Source: JACVRU01 sp040902725
GTDB taxonomy: Bacteria; Actinomycetota; Thermoleophilia; Gaiellales; Gaiellaceae
Direction of reading: 5' to 3'
Assembly (NCBI GenBank): GCA_040902725.1
Contig: JBBDWU010000038.1
Span: forward strand, 124,001-188,000
DNA length: 64,000 nucleotides
In this document: in pieces, positions 53,656-62,387 of the stretch
Layout: every line of letters starts with the position of its first letter
Numbering within the stretch: position 1 is the first letter of the stretch
The notes under the pieces: model-generated
Told to the model about the DNA's origin: nothing
Database searches by the model: none
What the model saw: the letters and a program-made list of their open reading frames with translations, nothing else
Translations under genes and position numbers: made by a program

Positions 53656-54546
53656 GTGAGCACGTACGAGGCGGCCGGGGTCTCGCTCGCGAAGGCAGAG
53701 GCGGTGGTGGAGCGCATCCGCGCCGCCGTCGAGTCCACCGGCGCCACCGGGTTCGGCGCCTTCGCCGGCCTCCATCCACTCGGCGACGGCCGCCTGCTCG
53801 CCGCCTCGACCGACAGCGTCGGCACGAAGCTGACACTCGCCCGCCGGCGCGGCGCCTTGCGGAACTGCGGGGCCGACCTCGCCGCGCACTGCATCAACGA
53901 CGTCCTCACAAGCGGCGCCGAGCCGCTCCTCTTCCTCGACTACGTCGCCGCCAACCGCATCGAGCTGGAGCAGGTTGCCGAGCTCGTCGAGGGCGCGGCC
54001 GAGGTCTGCCGCGCGGCGGGCGTGGCGCTCGTCGGAGGCGAGACGGCCGAGCTGCCCGGGATCTACCAGGAGGAAGAGCTCGACTTCGCGGGCACGTGCG
54101 TCGGGATCGTCGCCGCGGACGGCTTGCTCGACGGGTCCTCAGTGGAGGAGGGCGACGTCGTGCTCGGCCTGACCTCGGCCGGCCTCCACGCGAACGGCTT
54201 CACGCTCGCCCGGCGCGTGCTGGAGCTGGAGGACTACGACGGAGACGACCTGCTCGCGCCGACCCGCCTCTACCTCGACGACGTGCGGCGCCTGCGCGGC
54301 CGCGCCCACGCCTTCGCGCACGTCACGGGCGGGGGAATCGAAGGCAACCTGGGCCGGGTGGTGCCGGACGGGCTCCGCGCCGAGCTCGACTGGGGCTCCT
54401 GGGAGCGCCCGCCCGTCTTCGGCTGGCTCGCGCGCCACGTCGAGGAGGACGAGCTGCGCCGCGTCTTCAACCTCGGCATCGGCTTCTGCGCCGTCGTCCC
54501 GGAAGCCGCCGGCGAGCTCGTGATCGGGAGGATCGTGCGCGCGTGA
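53656..54546 (+). CDS. purM: Phosphoribosylformylglycinamidine cyclo-ligase
   Basis: PurM makes AIR from FGAM. At 296 residues it is about 50 shorter than usual but has STDSVGTKLTLA, AAHCINDVLTSGAEPLLFLDY, GGETAELPGIYQ and VTGGGIEGNLGRVVP. Loops and the C-terminus are trimmed. GTG start. The stop overlaps the purN start (GTGA). Confidence 0.94.
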   Translation: MSTYEAAGVSLAKAEAVVERIRAAVESTGATGFGAFAGLHPLGDGRLLAASTDSVGTKLTLARRRGALRNCGADLAAHCINDVLTSGAEPLLFLDYVAANRIELEQVAELVEGAAEVCRAAGVALVGGETAELPGIYQEEELDFAGTCVGIVAADGLLDGSSVEEGDVVLGLTSAGLHANGFTLARRVLELEDYDGDDLLAPTRLYLDDVRRLRGRAHAFAHVTGGGIEGNLGRVVPDGLRAELDWGSWERPPVFGWLARHVEEDELRRVFNLGIGFCAVVPEAAGELVIGRIVRA

Positions 54547-55076
54547 TCGGAGTGCTCGTGTCGGGCGAGGGCAGCAACCTCCAGGCCCTGATCGACGCCG
54601 GGCTGCCGGTCGTGGCGGTCGCCTCCAACAAGCCCGGCACTCGCGCGCTCGAGCGCGCGCGGCTGGCCGGCATCCCGACGAAGGTCTTCGCGCTCGACGA
54701 CCATCCCGAGCGCGAGGCGCGCGACGCCGCCATGGCCGCCTGGCTCGCCGGGCAGGGCGCCTCGCTCATCGTTTGCGCCGGTTACATGCACCTGCTCACG
54801 AGCCCGTTCCTCGACCGCTTCCAGGGCCGCATCGTCAACGTCCACCCGTCGCTGCTGCCCCAGTTCCCCGGCACGCGGGCGATCGAGGACGCGGTCTCGG
54901 CGGGCGCCGTCCGCACCGGGGTCACCGTGCACCTCGTCGACGAGGGCGTGGACAGCGGCCCGGTGCTGGCGCAGGAGGAGGTCCCGGTCGAGCCGGCGGA
55001 GACGCTGGCGGACCGAATCCACGCCGTCGAGCACCGCCTGCTGCCGCGCGTGGTCGAGGAGCTATGCGCGCGCTGA
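54543..55076 (+). CDS. purN: GAR formyltransferase
   Basis: This 177-residue folate enzyme has GVLVSGEGSNLQAL, VASNKPGTRALERA, the active-site CAGYMHLL and NVHPSLLPQFPGTRA (His and Asp region), and HLVDEGVDSGPVL. It overlaps purM by 4 bp and purH by 13 bp. It uses 10-formyl-THF to make FGAR. Confidence 0.95.
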   Translation: MIGVLVSGEGSNLQALIDAGLPVVAVASNKPGTRALERARLAGIPTKVFALDDHPEREARDAAMAAWLAGQGASLIVCAGYMHLLTSPFLDRFQGRIVNVHPSLLPQFPGTRAIEDAVSAGAVRTGVTVHLVDEGVDSGPVLAQEEVPVEPAETLADRIHAVEHRLLPRVVEELCAR

Positions 55077-56446
55077 TCTCCGTCTCCGACAAGACCGGCC
55101 TCGCGGAGTTCGCGCAGGGCCTCGCCGACCTCGGGGCCGAGCTCGTCGCCTCAGGAGGCACCGCCGCGTTCCTCGAAGAGCACGGGCTCGAGGTGACTTC
55201 AGTCGAGGAGTTGACGAAGGTGCCCGAGCTGCTCGGTGGGCGCGTGAAGACGCTGCACCCGAGGGTGCATGCCGCGATCCTCGCCCGGCCCGAGGACGAC
55301 CTCTCCGAGCACGGCATCGAGCCCTTCGACGTCGTCTGCGTCAACCTCTACCCGTTCGAGCAGGAGCCGGGCGTCGAGCTGATCGACGTCGGCGGGCCGT
55401 CGATGCTGCGCGGCGCGGCGAAGAACTTCGTCCGTGTCGTCGCCGTCTCGCGGCCCGAGCAGTACGACGAGGTGCTCGCCGAGCTGCGGGCGGGCGGGGT
55501 ATCGGAGGAGACGCGCCGCAGGCTGGCCGCAGACGCCTTCGCCGCGACGGCGCGCTACGACGCAGCGATCGCACTCTGGCTCGGCCAGGGACGCGAGTTG
55601 CCGTACGGAGAGAACCCGCACCAGCGGGCGACGTACTACGGCCTCTTGGACTTCGAGCAGTTGCAAGGCCCGGAGCTGTCGTTCAACAACCTGAACGACC
55701 TCGACCGCGGAGTGCGGCTCGCACGCGACCTGGACGGCCCCGCCTGCGTGATCGTGAAACACGCCAATCCGTGCGGCGCCGCCATCGCGGCGACGATCGA
55801 GGACGCCTACGCCGACGCGCTCGCCTGCGACCCGCTCTCGGCCTATGGGGGCATCGTAGTCCTCACCCAGCCCGTCACGGCCGCGCTGGCCGAGACCTTG
55901 GCCGGCCAGTTCATCGACGTGCTGCTTGCGCCTGCCTACGAGGCACTGCCCGACAAGCCGAACGCCCGCTTTCTCTCCGGGCCGCTCCCCGCGGCTCCGA
56001 CACGGGACTATCGGACCGTCCTCGGCGGCCTGCTCGTGCAGGACACCGACCTCGGCGAGGACGACCTGGAGCTCGTGTGCGGCACGGTCGCCGACCACGC
56101 CGACCTCCGCTTTGCCTGGACGGTCTGCAAGCACGTCACGTCGAATGCGATCGTGATCGCGAAAGGCGGCCGGACGATCGGGATCGGCGCGGGCCAGCAG
56201 AGCCGCGTCGACGCGGTCAGGATCGCGCTCGAGAAGGCGCGCGCCCACGGCCACGACCTCGCCGGCGCCGCGCTCGCCTCGGACGCGTTCTTCCCTTTCG
56301 CCGACGGGCCGCAGCTCGCGCTCGAGGCGGGCGTGACCGCGATCGTTCAGCCCGGCGGCTCCAAGCGCGACGACGAGGTGATCGCCGCCGTGCGCGACGC
56401 GGGCGCCGCGATGGTCTTCACGCACCGGCGCCACTTCCGGCACTGA
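55064..56446 (+). CDS. purH: AICAR formyltransferase / IMP cyclohydrolase
   Basis: This bifunctional enzyme makes IMP. The 460 residues begin RALISVSDKTGLAEF (cyclohydrolase), with GGRVKTLHPRVHAAIL and SMLRGAAKNF; the transformylase part has the KHANPCG catalytic stretch. It is shorter than the usual 510-530. The stop overlaps the ATG of the MerB-like selenoprotein gene (TGATG). Confidence 0.95.
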   Translation: MRALISVSDKTGLAEFAQGLADLGAELVASGGTAAFLEEHGLEVTSVEELTKVPELLGGRVKTLHPRVHAAILARPEDDLSEHGIEPFDVVCVNLYPFEQEPGVELIDVGGPSMLRGAAKNFVRVVAVSRPEQYDEVLAELRAGGVSEETRRRLAADAFAATARYDAAIALWLGQGRELPYGENPHQRATYYGLLDFEQLQGPELSFNNLNDLDRGVRLARDLDGPACVIVKHANPCGAAIAATIEDAYADALACDPLSAYGGIVVLTQPVTAALAETLAGQFIDVLLAPAYEALPDKPNARFLSGPLPAAPTRDYRTVLGGLLVQDTDLGEDDLELVCGTVADHADLRFAWTVCKHVTSNAIVIAKGGRTIGIGAGQQSRVDAVRIALEKARAHGHDLAGAALASDAFFPFADGPQLALEAGVTAIVQPGGSKRDDEVIAAVRDAGAAMVFTHRRHFRH

Positions 56447-57048
56447 TGGACGACGCCGACCTCCAGCTGCGCAACGAGATCTATCGGCGGTTCGTCGAGA
56501 CCGGGCGGCCGCCCCACATCGATGACCGGGCCGCGCTGCGCCGCCTGCACGACCAGCACGCGGTCGTCTTGGACGATGCGGACCAGATCCGGATGCTCAA
56601 CCCGTTCTCGCTCGTCCCGACACCGCACCGCGTCCACGCAGGCGGGCGCTGGTGGTACGGCAACTGCGCCTGGGACGCGCTCGGCGTGATCGCCGCCCTC
56701 GGCGGCGAGGGCCGCTACGAGACGTCCTGCCCGGACTGCGCGGAGGCGATCGAGATCGACGTGCGCGACGGCGGCCTCGAGGGCGGCGACCTCGTCTTCC
56801 ACCTCGCCGTCCCCGCCGCGAGCTGGTGGGACGACATCGTCTTCACCTGAAGCACGATGAATCTCTTCCGGTCGGAAGAGCACGCACCGCGCGGCGGCGA
56901 GACGGTCCCCGTGGCGACCCTGTGGCAGCTCGCCGACGCGTGGTACCGCGACCGGCTCGCCCCCGGCTGGCGCCCTCGCACGCGCGAGGCGAACGCCGCG
57001 ATCCTCGCCAGGCTCGGGCTGACGACTCCTCTGTGGGCGCTGGAATAG
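56446..57048 (+). CDS. merB: MerB-like organomercurial lyase, candidate selenoprotein (UGA at codon 135)
   Basis: The frame from ATG 56446 encodes a MerB-type domain with the active-site C74 and D77 (GNCAWDA, matching C96 and D99 of E. coli-plasmid MerB). It then meets TGA at 56848-56850 and continues in frame with STMNLFRSEEHA to TAG at 57048, 200 residues in all. In MerB the third catalytic residue, Cys159, lies 63 residues after C96; here the UGA is 61 after C74, so Sec would replace it. A near-perfect SECIS follows. MerB cleaves carbon-mercury bonds, though chromosomal homologues without merA may have other roles. It is coupled to purH. No mer regulator, MerA or MerT is in the window. Confidence 0.88.
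56863..56880 (+). promoter_or_regulatory. SECIS hairpin of the MerB-like gene
   Basis: CTCTTCC pairs perfectly with GGAAGAG around a GGTC loop. The stem begins 12 nt after the UGA. The loop matches the GGUC core recognised by SelB in the E. coli and Moorella SECIS RNAs, and the spacing is near the 11 nt of E. coli fdhF. It lies inside the codons for LFRSEE. Confidence 0.88.
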
Positions 57049-57076
57049 GCACGACCACAACCGCGTTGGAGCGCGC

Positions 57077-58501
57077 ATGAGCTCCACCGATCCCCGCCGC
57101 TGGCTGGTGCTGGCCGTCGTCGGCGCCGCCTTCTTCATGACGATTCTCGACGTCGCGATCGTGAACGTCGCGATCCCCTCGATCCAGCGGGACTTCGACG
57201 TCGACGAGGCGATGGTGCAGTGGGTGATCACCGCCTACGCGATCACGTTCGGCGGCTTTCTCCTGCTCGGGGGCCGCATGGCCGACCTGCTCGGCCGGCG
57301 CCGGATCTTCATCGGTGGCCTCGTGCTCTTCACGCTCGCCTCGCTCTTCTGCGGCTTCGCCACCAGCGCCGAGATGCTGATCGCGGCGCGCGCGGCGCAG
57401 GGCATCGGCGCCGCGATCATCTCCCCCGCCGCCCTCTCCATCGTCACCACGATCTTCAGCGAGGGCGCGGACCGCAACAAGGCGCTCGGGATCTGGGGCG
57501 CGCTGGGCGGCTCGGGCGCAGCCGCGGGCGTCCTGCTCGGCGGCATCCTCACCAAGTACCTCGGGTGGGAGTGGATCTTCTTCGTCAACGTCCCGGTGGG
57601 CGCGCTCGTGCTCGGGCTGACCCGGCCGATCGTTCCCGAGAGCCACGCCGACCTCGACCACCGGCGCTTCGACGCCACCGGCGCGGTCACGGTGACCGGC
57701 GGCCTGGCGCTGCTCGTCTACGCGATCTCGAAGGCGCCGGACGTAGGCTGGGCCAGCGGCCGCACGATCGGCTTCCTCGCCGCCGCCGCAGTCCTGCTCG
57801 GCTCGTTCGTCGCCTGGGAGCTGCGGACTCGATCGCCGCTGATGCCGTTCGGGATCTTCCGCAACCGGTCGGTGACGGCGGCGAACGTCGTCGGGTTCCT
57901 GATGGGCTCGGTGATCTTCGCGAACTTCTTCATCCTCACCCTCTACGTCCAGCAGGTGCTCGGCTGGTCGGCGCTGAAGACGGGGCTCACGTTCCTCGCC
58001 ACCGCCGGGACGACCGTAATCTGGGCCGGCGTGTCGCAGGCGCTGACGACGAAGTGGGGGCCGAGGCCCGTGATGACGCTCGGCCTGTCGGTGATCGCGC
58101 TCACGGTGCTCGGCTACACGCGCCTGCCCGTGGACGGGAGCTACTGGCCCGACCTGCTGCCGCTCTACCTGACGTTCGCGCTGGGCATGGCGTTCGCGTT
58201 CATCCCGGTCTCCGTCGCCGCGTTCGCGGGCGTGGCCCCGCAGCAAGCCGGGCTCGCGTCGGGCCTGCTGAACACGAACCAGCAGATCGGCGGCGCGATC
58301 GGCGTGGCGGTCGCCGCGACGATCTTCACCTCGCGCGCGACGTCGCTGATGGAGGAGGGGACGGCGCCCGCGGCAGCGGCGACCTCCGGCTTCCACTGGG
58401 CTTTCATGGCCCTCGTGGCGCTGGCCCTGGCGGGCGCGGTGGCTGCGTTCGTCCTTCTGCGTGGGACGCCGAAGATGGCGCCGGCCGCGGTGCCGGTTTA
58501 G
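57077..58501 (+). CDS. DHA2-family MFS drug/metabolite exporter
   Basis: A 474-residue transporter with 14 spans: FFMTILDVAIVNVAIPSI (motif typical of EmrB/QacA), GRMADLLGRRRIF (motif A) and GGSGAAAGVLLGGIL (motif C of antiporters). The substrate is unknown. It follows the MerB-like gene by 28 bp and ends with a 4-bp tail-to-tail overlap with the next gene. Confidence 0.88.
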   Translation: MSSTDPRRWLVLAVVGAAFFMTILDVAIVNVAIPSIQRDFDVDEAMVQWVITAYAITFGGFLLLGGRMADLLGRRRIFIGGLVLFTLASLFCGFATSAEMLIAARAAQGIGAAIISPAALSIVTTIFSEGADRNKALGIWGALGGSGAAAGVLLGGILTKYLGWEWIFFVNVPVGALVLGLTRPIVPESHADLDHRRFDATGAVTVTGGLALLVYAISKAPDVGWASGRTIGFLAAAAVLLGSFVAWELRTRSPLMPFGIFRNRSVTAANVVGFLMGSVIFANFFILTLYVQQVLGWSALKTGLTFLATAGTTVIWAGVSQALTTKWGPRPVMTLGLSVIALTVLGYTRLPVDGSYWPDLLPLYLTFALGMAFAFIPVSVAAFAGVAPQQAGLASGLLNTNQQIGGAIGVAVAATIFTSRATSLMEEGTAPAAAATSGFHWAFMALVALALAGAVAAFVLLRGTPKMAPAAVPV

Positions 58502-59034
58502 AGACCGCCCGGCGGCGCGAAGCGGTAGAAGACCTGCCCGGCCTTGCCGAGCACGCCCGGGACGAAGTCCTCCAGCGCCCGGGCGTTCTCGATCCCGCCC
58601 AGTGACACCGGCTCGTAGCCGGCGTCGCGGATCAGCTGCTCGGTCACCTCGCGCGCGTCGTCCTCGGCGGCGTAGAGGCAGCTCGGGGGCACGCGCTGCT
58701 CCCCGATCTGGTCGTAGAGGACGCCGAAGTTGGCGTTGAACGCCTTCGCCACCGGCCCCTTCGTGTGGGCCTTCACCTCGTGCGCGAACGACTCGTAGCT
58801 CTCGTCGCGGCCGGAGAACGCATTGGCGGCGTCGATCGCGGCCTTCCCCTCGAGGCCGCTCACCTTGCCGAGCGCCTCAGAGATGGAGCCGGACGGCACC
58901 GCGACGAGGACGACGTCCGCGTCGGAGGCGTCGCCGCCTTCGCGGCCGAGCGCGGTCACCTCGTGGCCGGCCTGCTCCCAGAGCTTGGCGAGCCCGCCGC
59001 CGATGTTGCCCTTGCCGATCGTCGTGATCTTCAT
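58498..59034 (-). CDS. NADPH-dependent F420 reductase-like / NAD(P)-binding protein
   Basis: A 178-residue protein: KITTIGKGNIGGGLAKLWEQAGHEV is the dinucleotide-binding start, then DVVLVAVPSGSISEAL and FNANFGVLYDQI. It matches the F420-dependent NADP reductase fold, but the coenzyme is not proven. I use the ATG at 59034; the longer frame to 59064 reaches into the promoter shared with cystathionine beta-synthase. Confidence 0.8.
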   Translation of the reverse strand: MKITTIGKGNIGGGLAKLWEQAGHEVTALGREGGDASDADVVLVAVPSGSISEALGKVSGLEGKAAIDAANAFSGRDESYESFAHEVKAHTKGPVAKAFNANFGVLYDQIGEQRVPPSCLYAAEDDAREVTEQLIRDAGYEPVSLGGIENARALEDFVPGVLGKAGQVFYRFAPPGGL

Positions 59035-59062
59035 GCCCGCGCAACGTAACCTAACCGCGGCC

Positions 59063-60457
59063 ATGGCCCGCGACTATCCGACCGCTCTCGACCTCGTCGG
59101 CGGCACGCCGATCGTGCGGCTGGACAAGCTCTCTCCGCCCGGCGGGCCGACGATCCTCGCCAAGCTCGAGTACCTGAACCCGGGCGGCTCGGTGAAGGAC
59201 CGGATCGGCCTGGCGATGATCGAGGCGGCCGAGCGCGAGGGGAAGCTGAAGCCGGGCGGCACGATCGTCGAGCCGACCTCCGGCAACACGGGCGTCGGGC
59301 TCGCGATCGCCGCGGCCGCGCGCGGCTACCGCTGCATCTTCGTGATGCCGGACAAGATGAGCCAGGAGAAGATCTCGATGCTGCGTGCGTACGGAGCCGA
59401 GGTCGTGATCTGCCCGACTGCGGTCGAGCCCGACTCGCCGGAGTCCTACTACTCCGTCTCCGACCGCCTGGCGGAGGAGATCCCGGGCGGCTTCAAGCCC
59501 GACCAGTACTCGAACATGGCCAACCCGGAGGCGCACTACGAGGTCACGGGCCCGGAGCTCTGGGAGCAGACGGGCGGTGACGTGGCCGCGATCGTCATCT
59601 CCGTCGGCACGGGCGGCACGATCACCGGCGTCGGGCGCTACTTCAAGGAGCGGCGGCCGGAGGTGCTGATCGTGGGCGCCGACCCAGAGGGATCGGTCTT
59701 CACCGCCAAGACGGAGCGCGACGTGCACCCGTACCTCGTGGAGGGCATCGGCAAGGACACGTGGCCGAAGACGCTCGATCCGTCGGTGGTCGACGAGTGG
59801 GTGAAGGTCTCCGACCGCGACTCGTTCGTGGTCGCGCGGCGCCTGGCGCGCGAGGAGGGGATCCTGGCCGGCGGCTCGTCGGGGACGACCGTCTGGGCGG
59901 CGCTCGAGGTTGCGAAGCGCTTCGGCCCGGGCGACCGCATCCTCACGATGCTGCCCGACAGCGGGCGCTCGTACCTCTCCAAGTTCTACGACGACAACTG
60001 GATGCTCGAGCACGGCTTCCTCGAGCGGCGCGCGCCGGTGCCGACGGTGGACGAGCTGCTGCGCTCGAAGCGCGCCGAGGAGGCCGAGGTGCCGGCGCTG
60101 ATCACGATCTCCTCCCACCAGAAGGTCGGCGAGGCGATCGACGTGATGCAGCGGTACTCGATCTCGCAGCTGCCCGTCGTCCGCGACGGCGACTACGACT
60201 CGCTCGCCGACATCATCGGCTCGCTCCAGGACCGCGACCTGCTCGACCGCGTCTTCAAGAACCCGGACGCGCTCCACCACGACGTGGCGGAGGCGATGCA
60301 GCCGCCTTTGGCCGCCGTGGACGTGGCCGACACCCTCGACCAGGTCTTCGCGACGCTGACCGGGCGCACGACTGCGGTCGTGGTCGCCCGCGACGGCCGT
60401 CCCGTAGGCGTCCTGACGCGGTCAGACCTGCTCGAGTACCTCGCCCACTCCCGTTGA
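59063..60457 (+). CDS. cbs: Cystathionine beta-synthase
   Basis: A 464-residue PLP enzyme with the lysine in NPGGSVKDRIGLAMIE, the phosphate loop SGNTGVGLAIAAA, GTGGTITGVGRYF, and two C-terminal CBS domains (about residues 335-460; QKVGEAIDVMQRYSISQLPV and GRPVGVLTRSDLLEYL). It condenses homocysteine with serine, or makes cysteine as a synthase. Divergent from the F420-reductase-like gene, 28 bp apart. Confidence 0.9.
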   Translation: MARDYPTALDLVGGTPIVRLDKLSPPGGPTILAKLEYLNPGGSVKDRIGLAMIEAAEREGKLKPGGTIVEPTSGNTGVGLAIAAAARGYRCIFVMPDKMSQEKISMLRAYGAEVVICPTAVEPDSPESYYSVSDRLAEEIPGGFKPDQYSNMANPEAHYEVTGPELWEQTGGDVAAIVISVGTGGTITGVGRYFKERRPEVLIVGADPEGSVFTAKTERDVHPYLVEGIGKDTWPKTLDPSVVDEWVKVSDRDSFVVARRLAREEGILAGGSSGTTVWAALEVAKRFGPGDRILTMLPDSGRSYLSKFYDDNWMLEHGFLERRAPVPTVDELLRSKRAEEAEVPALITISSHQKVGEAIDVMQRYSISQLPVVRDGDYDSLADIIGSLQDRDLLDRVFKNPDALHHDVAEAMQPPLAAVDVADTLDQVFATLTGRTTAVVVARDGRPVGVLTRSDLLEYLAHSR

Positions 60458-61056
60458 TCCGGGTCATCGGAGCTGGGCTCCCGCGCACGGCGACGCGGTC
60501 GCTGAAGCAGGCGCTCGAGACCCTGCTCGGCGGCCGCTGCTACCACATGCACGAGACCTTCTCGCACCTCGAGGACGTGCCGGTCTGGCGGGCTGCGATC
60601 CGCGGCGACGAGCCCGACTGGCGCACCTTTCCACCCGACTGTGTCGCCGCGGTCGACTGGCCGGCCTCGGCCTTCTGGCGCGCGCTCGCGGACGCGAATC
60701 ACGACGCGGTGATCGTCCTCTCCACCCGCGGCGACGCTCCCACGTGGTGGGAGAGCGTCGACGAGACGATCCTCGGCGTCGCGCGCGGCGACGGGCAGCC
60801 GGAATGGGGCCAGTGGCTCGCGATGTTCCACGAGCTGCTCGAGCGGGAGGTCGGAGCGAACTGGGACGACGCCGAGGCGGCGCAGGCGTTCTACGAGCGG
60901 CACAACGCGGAAGTGCGCGCGACGGCGCCTCCCGACCGGCTCGTCGACTGGTCTCCGGCCGACGGCTGGGAGCCGCTCTGTAGGGCGCTCGGGCTGCCCG
61001 TTCCCGACGAGCCCTTCCCCTGGGCGAACAAGCGCGACGAGTGGCGGGACAGCTAG
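60454..61056 (+). CDS. Sulfotransferase-family protein
   Basis: A 200-residue protein. The start IRVIGAGLPRTATRSLKQALE holds the PAPS 5'-phosphate-binding loop, and VIVLSTRGDAPTWWES is the second nucleotide region. It resembles the small sulfotransferase-like proteins also found in eukaryotes. TTG start overlapping the cbs stop (TTGA). Acceptor unknown. Confidence 0.75.
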   Translation: MIRVIGAGLPRTATRSLKQALETLLGGRCYHMHETFSHLEDVPVWRAAIRGDEPDWRTFPPDCVAAVDWPASAFWRALADANHDAVIVLSTRGDAPTWWESVDETILGVARGDGQPEWGQWLAMFHELLEREVGANWDDAEAAQAFYERHNAEVRATAPPDRLVDWSPADGWEPLCRALGLPVPDEPFPWANKRDEWRDS

Positions 61057-61478
61057 CGCGGCTCGCCGCTCGCGAACTGCCACGGGTCGAGCAGTGGAAC
61101 GTCGCAGCCCGCGAAGTCGCGCGTGTTGCCGGTGACGACGGTAAGCGCGTGCACGTGGGCCGTCGCGGCGATCAGGCTGTCGACGGTCTTGCGCGGAGCG
61201 GCAGCGTTCAGTCGTCCCCACTGGTCGGCTGCGCCCTCGTCGACCGGCAAGATCCGCTCGGCGAAGCGTAAGCGAAGCTCGGAGAGCCAGACGTCGAAGA
61301 GCGCAGCCTGGTCGGGGTCGCGGGCGCGTAGACGCTCGATCCCGTTTCGGATCTCCCCGACGGTGAGCACGCTCAGGTACAGCTCGTCGGCTTTGACGGA
61401 TTCAGCCCAGGCGGCGACCGACCTGTCCCGACCGCGCCGGATCTCTGACACGACATCGGTATCGAGCAGGTATTTCAG
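61053..61478 (-). CDS. vapC: VapC/FitB-type PIN-domain toxin (CTG start inferred)
   Basis: PIN ribonucleases have an Asp near the N-terminus; here it is in KYLLDTDVVSEIRRG (D6). That needs a start at the CTG 61478, which overlaps the antitoxin stop (CTGA). The first usual start (GTG 61451) would remove D6 and D8. Later acidic residues are E in TVGEIRNGI, D in TVDSLIAATA and D in NTRDF. 141 residues. It probably cleaves RNA and is blocked by the upstream antitoxin. Confidence 0.82.
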   Translation of the reverse strand: MKYLLDTDVVSEIRRGRDRSVAAWAESVKADELYLSVLTVGEIRNGIERLRARDPDQAALFDVWLSELRLRFAERILPVDEGAADQWGRLNAAAPRKTVDSLIAATAHVHALTVVTGNTRDFAGCDVPLLDPWQFASGEPR

Positions 61479-61717
61479 AGCGCCAGGTCGCGTCCGCGAT
61501 CGCGCGCCCGGCTCACGTCGAGCAGGTCGAAGTCCGGAGCCGACCGGAGGAAGTCGACGAGGTTGTCATCCGGTCCCTTCAGGCGCCGGTAGTCCTCCGC
61601 CGAGACGACGACGACGGCCTCGCGGCCGTGCTTCGTGACGAGTTGCGGCCCTTCTCGCCGCGCTCGTTCGACCAGCTCGCTGAATCGCTGCTTCGCCGCC
61701 TGCAGTTGCCAGACCAT
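61475..61717 (-). CDS. Phd/YefM-type antitoxin
   Basis: An 80-residue protein: MVWQLQAAKQRFSELVERA and GPQLVTKHGREAVVVVSAEDYRRL are the Phd/YefM DNA-binding dimer domain, and the C-terminal half wraps the toxin. GGAGG lies 5 nt before the ATG. It is coupled to the PIN toxin by a 4-bp overlap. Probably represses its own promoter. Confidence 0.88.
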   Translation of the reverse strand: MVWQLQAAKQRFSELVERARREGPQLVTKHGREAVVVVSAEDYRRLKGPDDNLVDFLRSAPDFDLLDVSRARDRGRDLAL

Positions 61718-61731
61718 CGAGCCTCCAAAAT

Positions 61732-61749
61732 TAGACAGACTAGACAGAA
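61732..61749 (-). repeat. Tandem 9-bp operator-like repeat upstream of the antitoxin
   Basis: Two 9-mers differing only in the last base, TAGACAGAC and TAGACAGAA (plus-strand view), lie 15 bp upstream of the antitoxin ATG. Their place suggests a Phd binding site. The site is also only 3 bp beyond the stop of the methyltransferase gene. Confidence 0.5.
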
Positions 61750-61751
61750 CT

Positions 61752-62387
61752 CTAGCGAGGCTCGCCGGTGTAGCGCCAGCCGATCGCCTGGATCGCGTCC
61801 GCCTCGACCAGCCCCCGCTCGAGCGACTCGCCGGCCACCCCGCCCGCCACGTAGCGGTAGAGGTGCGGCTCCCAGGAGAAGAAGCGCTCGACGAACCTGG
61901 CGTCGAGCTCCCGGCGCATGTCCTCGTAGCCGTGCAGCCCGACGTGCTCGTCGTCCCACTCGCGGCGGAGCTCCTCGAGGCTGGCCGGCGCCACTCCGCC
62001 GCTCGCCGCGGCGACGGCCCGCCGCTGCCCGTAGAACCAGTCCGCCGTGCCCTCGTCGAGGCGGTCCCAGCCGAGCTCCTCCAGCACGAGGACGCCGCCG
62101 GGCCGCAGGTGGTCGCGGATCTTGTCGAGCGCGGGCCCCAGGTCGGTGACGTGGTGCAGCGTCTGCACGGCGACGATCGCGTGGAAGAGCTCGTCCTCGT
62201 CCACCTCCTCCAGCTTGATCCGGCGGAAGATCCCGTCGCCCTGCGGCGCCGCGGGGTCGATCGCGACCACGTCGTAGCCGCCCGCGTCGAGCGCGAGCGC
62301 GAGTGACCCCTTCGCCCCGGTGCCGACCTCGAGCACCCTCGCCGGGGGCGGCGGAAGCTGGGAAAGTACGAACTCGGTGGTGTCCAT
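61752..62387 (-). CDS. SAM-dependent methyltransferase
   Basis: A 211-residue protein with motif I ARVLEVGTGAKGSLALAL, motif II YDVVAIDPA and HLRPGGVLVLEELGW. I use ATG 62387; the longer frame to 62501 lies antisense in the YcaQ-like gene. Substrate unknown. It is divergent from that gene with starts overlapping by about 10 bp. Confidence 0.83.
   Translation of the reverse strand: MDTTEFVLSQLPPPPARVLEVGTGAKGSLALALDAGGYDVVAIDPAAPQGDGIFRRIKLEEVDEDELFHAIVAVQTLHHVTDLGPALDKIRDHLRPGGVLVLEELGWDRLDEGTADWFYGQRRAVAAASGGVAPASLEELRREWDDEHVGLHGYEDMRRELDARFVERFFSWEPHLYRYVAGGVAGESLERGLVEADAIQAIGWRYTGEPR

Noticed and set aside
56446..56850. MerB-like gene as a truncated 134-residue protein
   Set aside because: The conserved LFRSEEH block follows in frame, and a SECIS-grade hairpin sits at the right distance.
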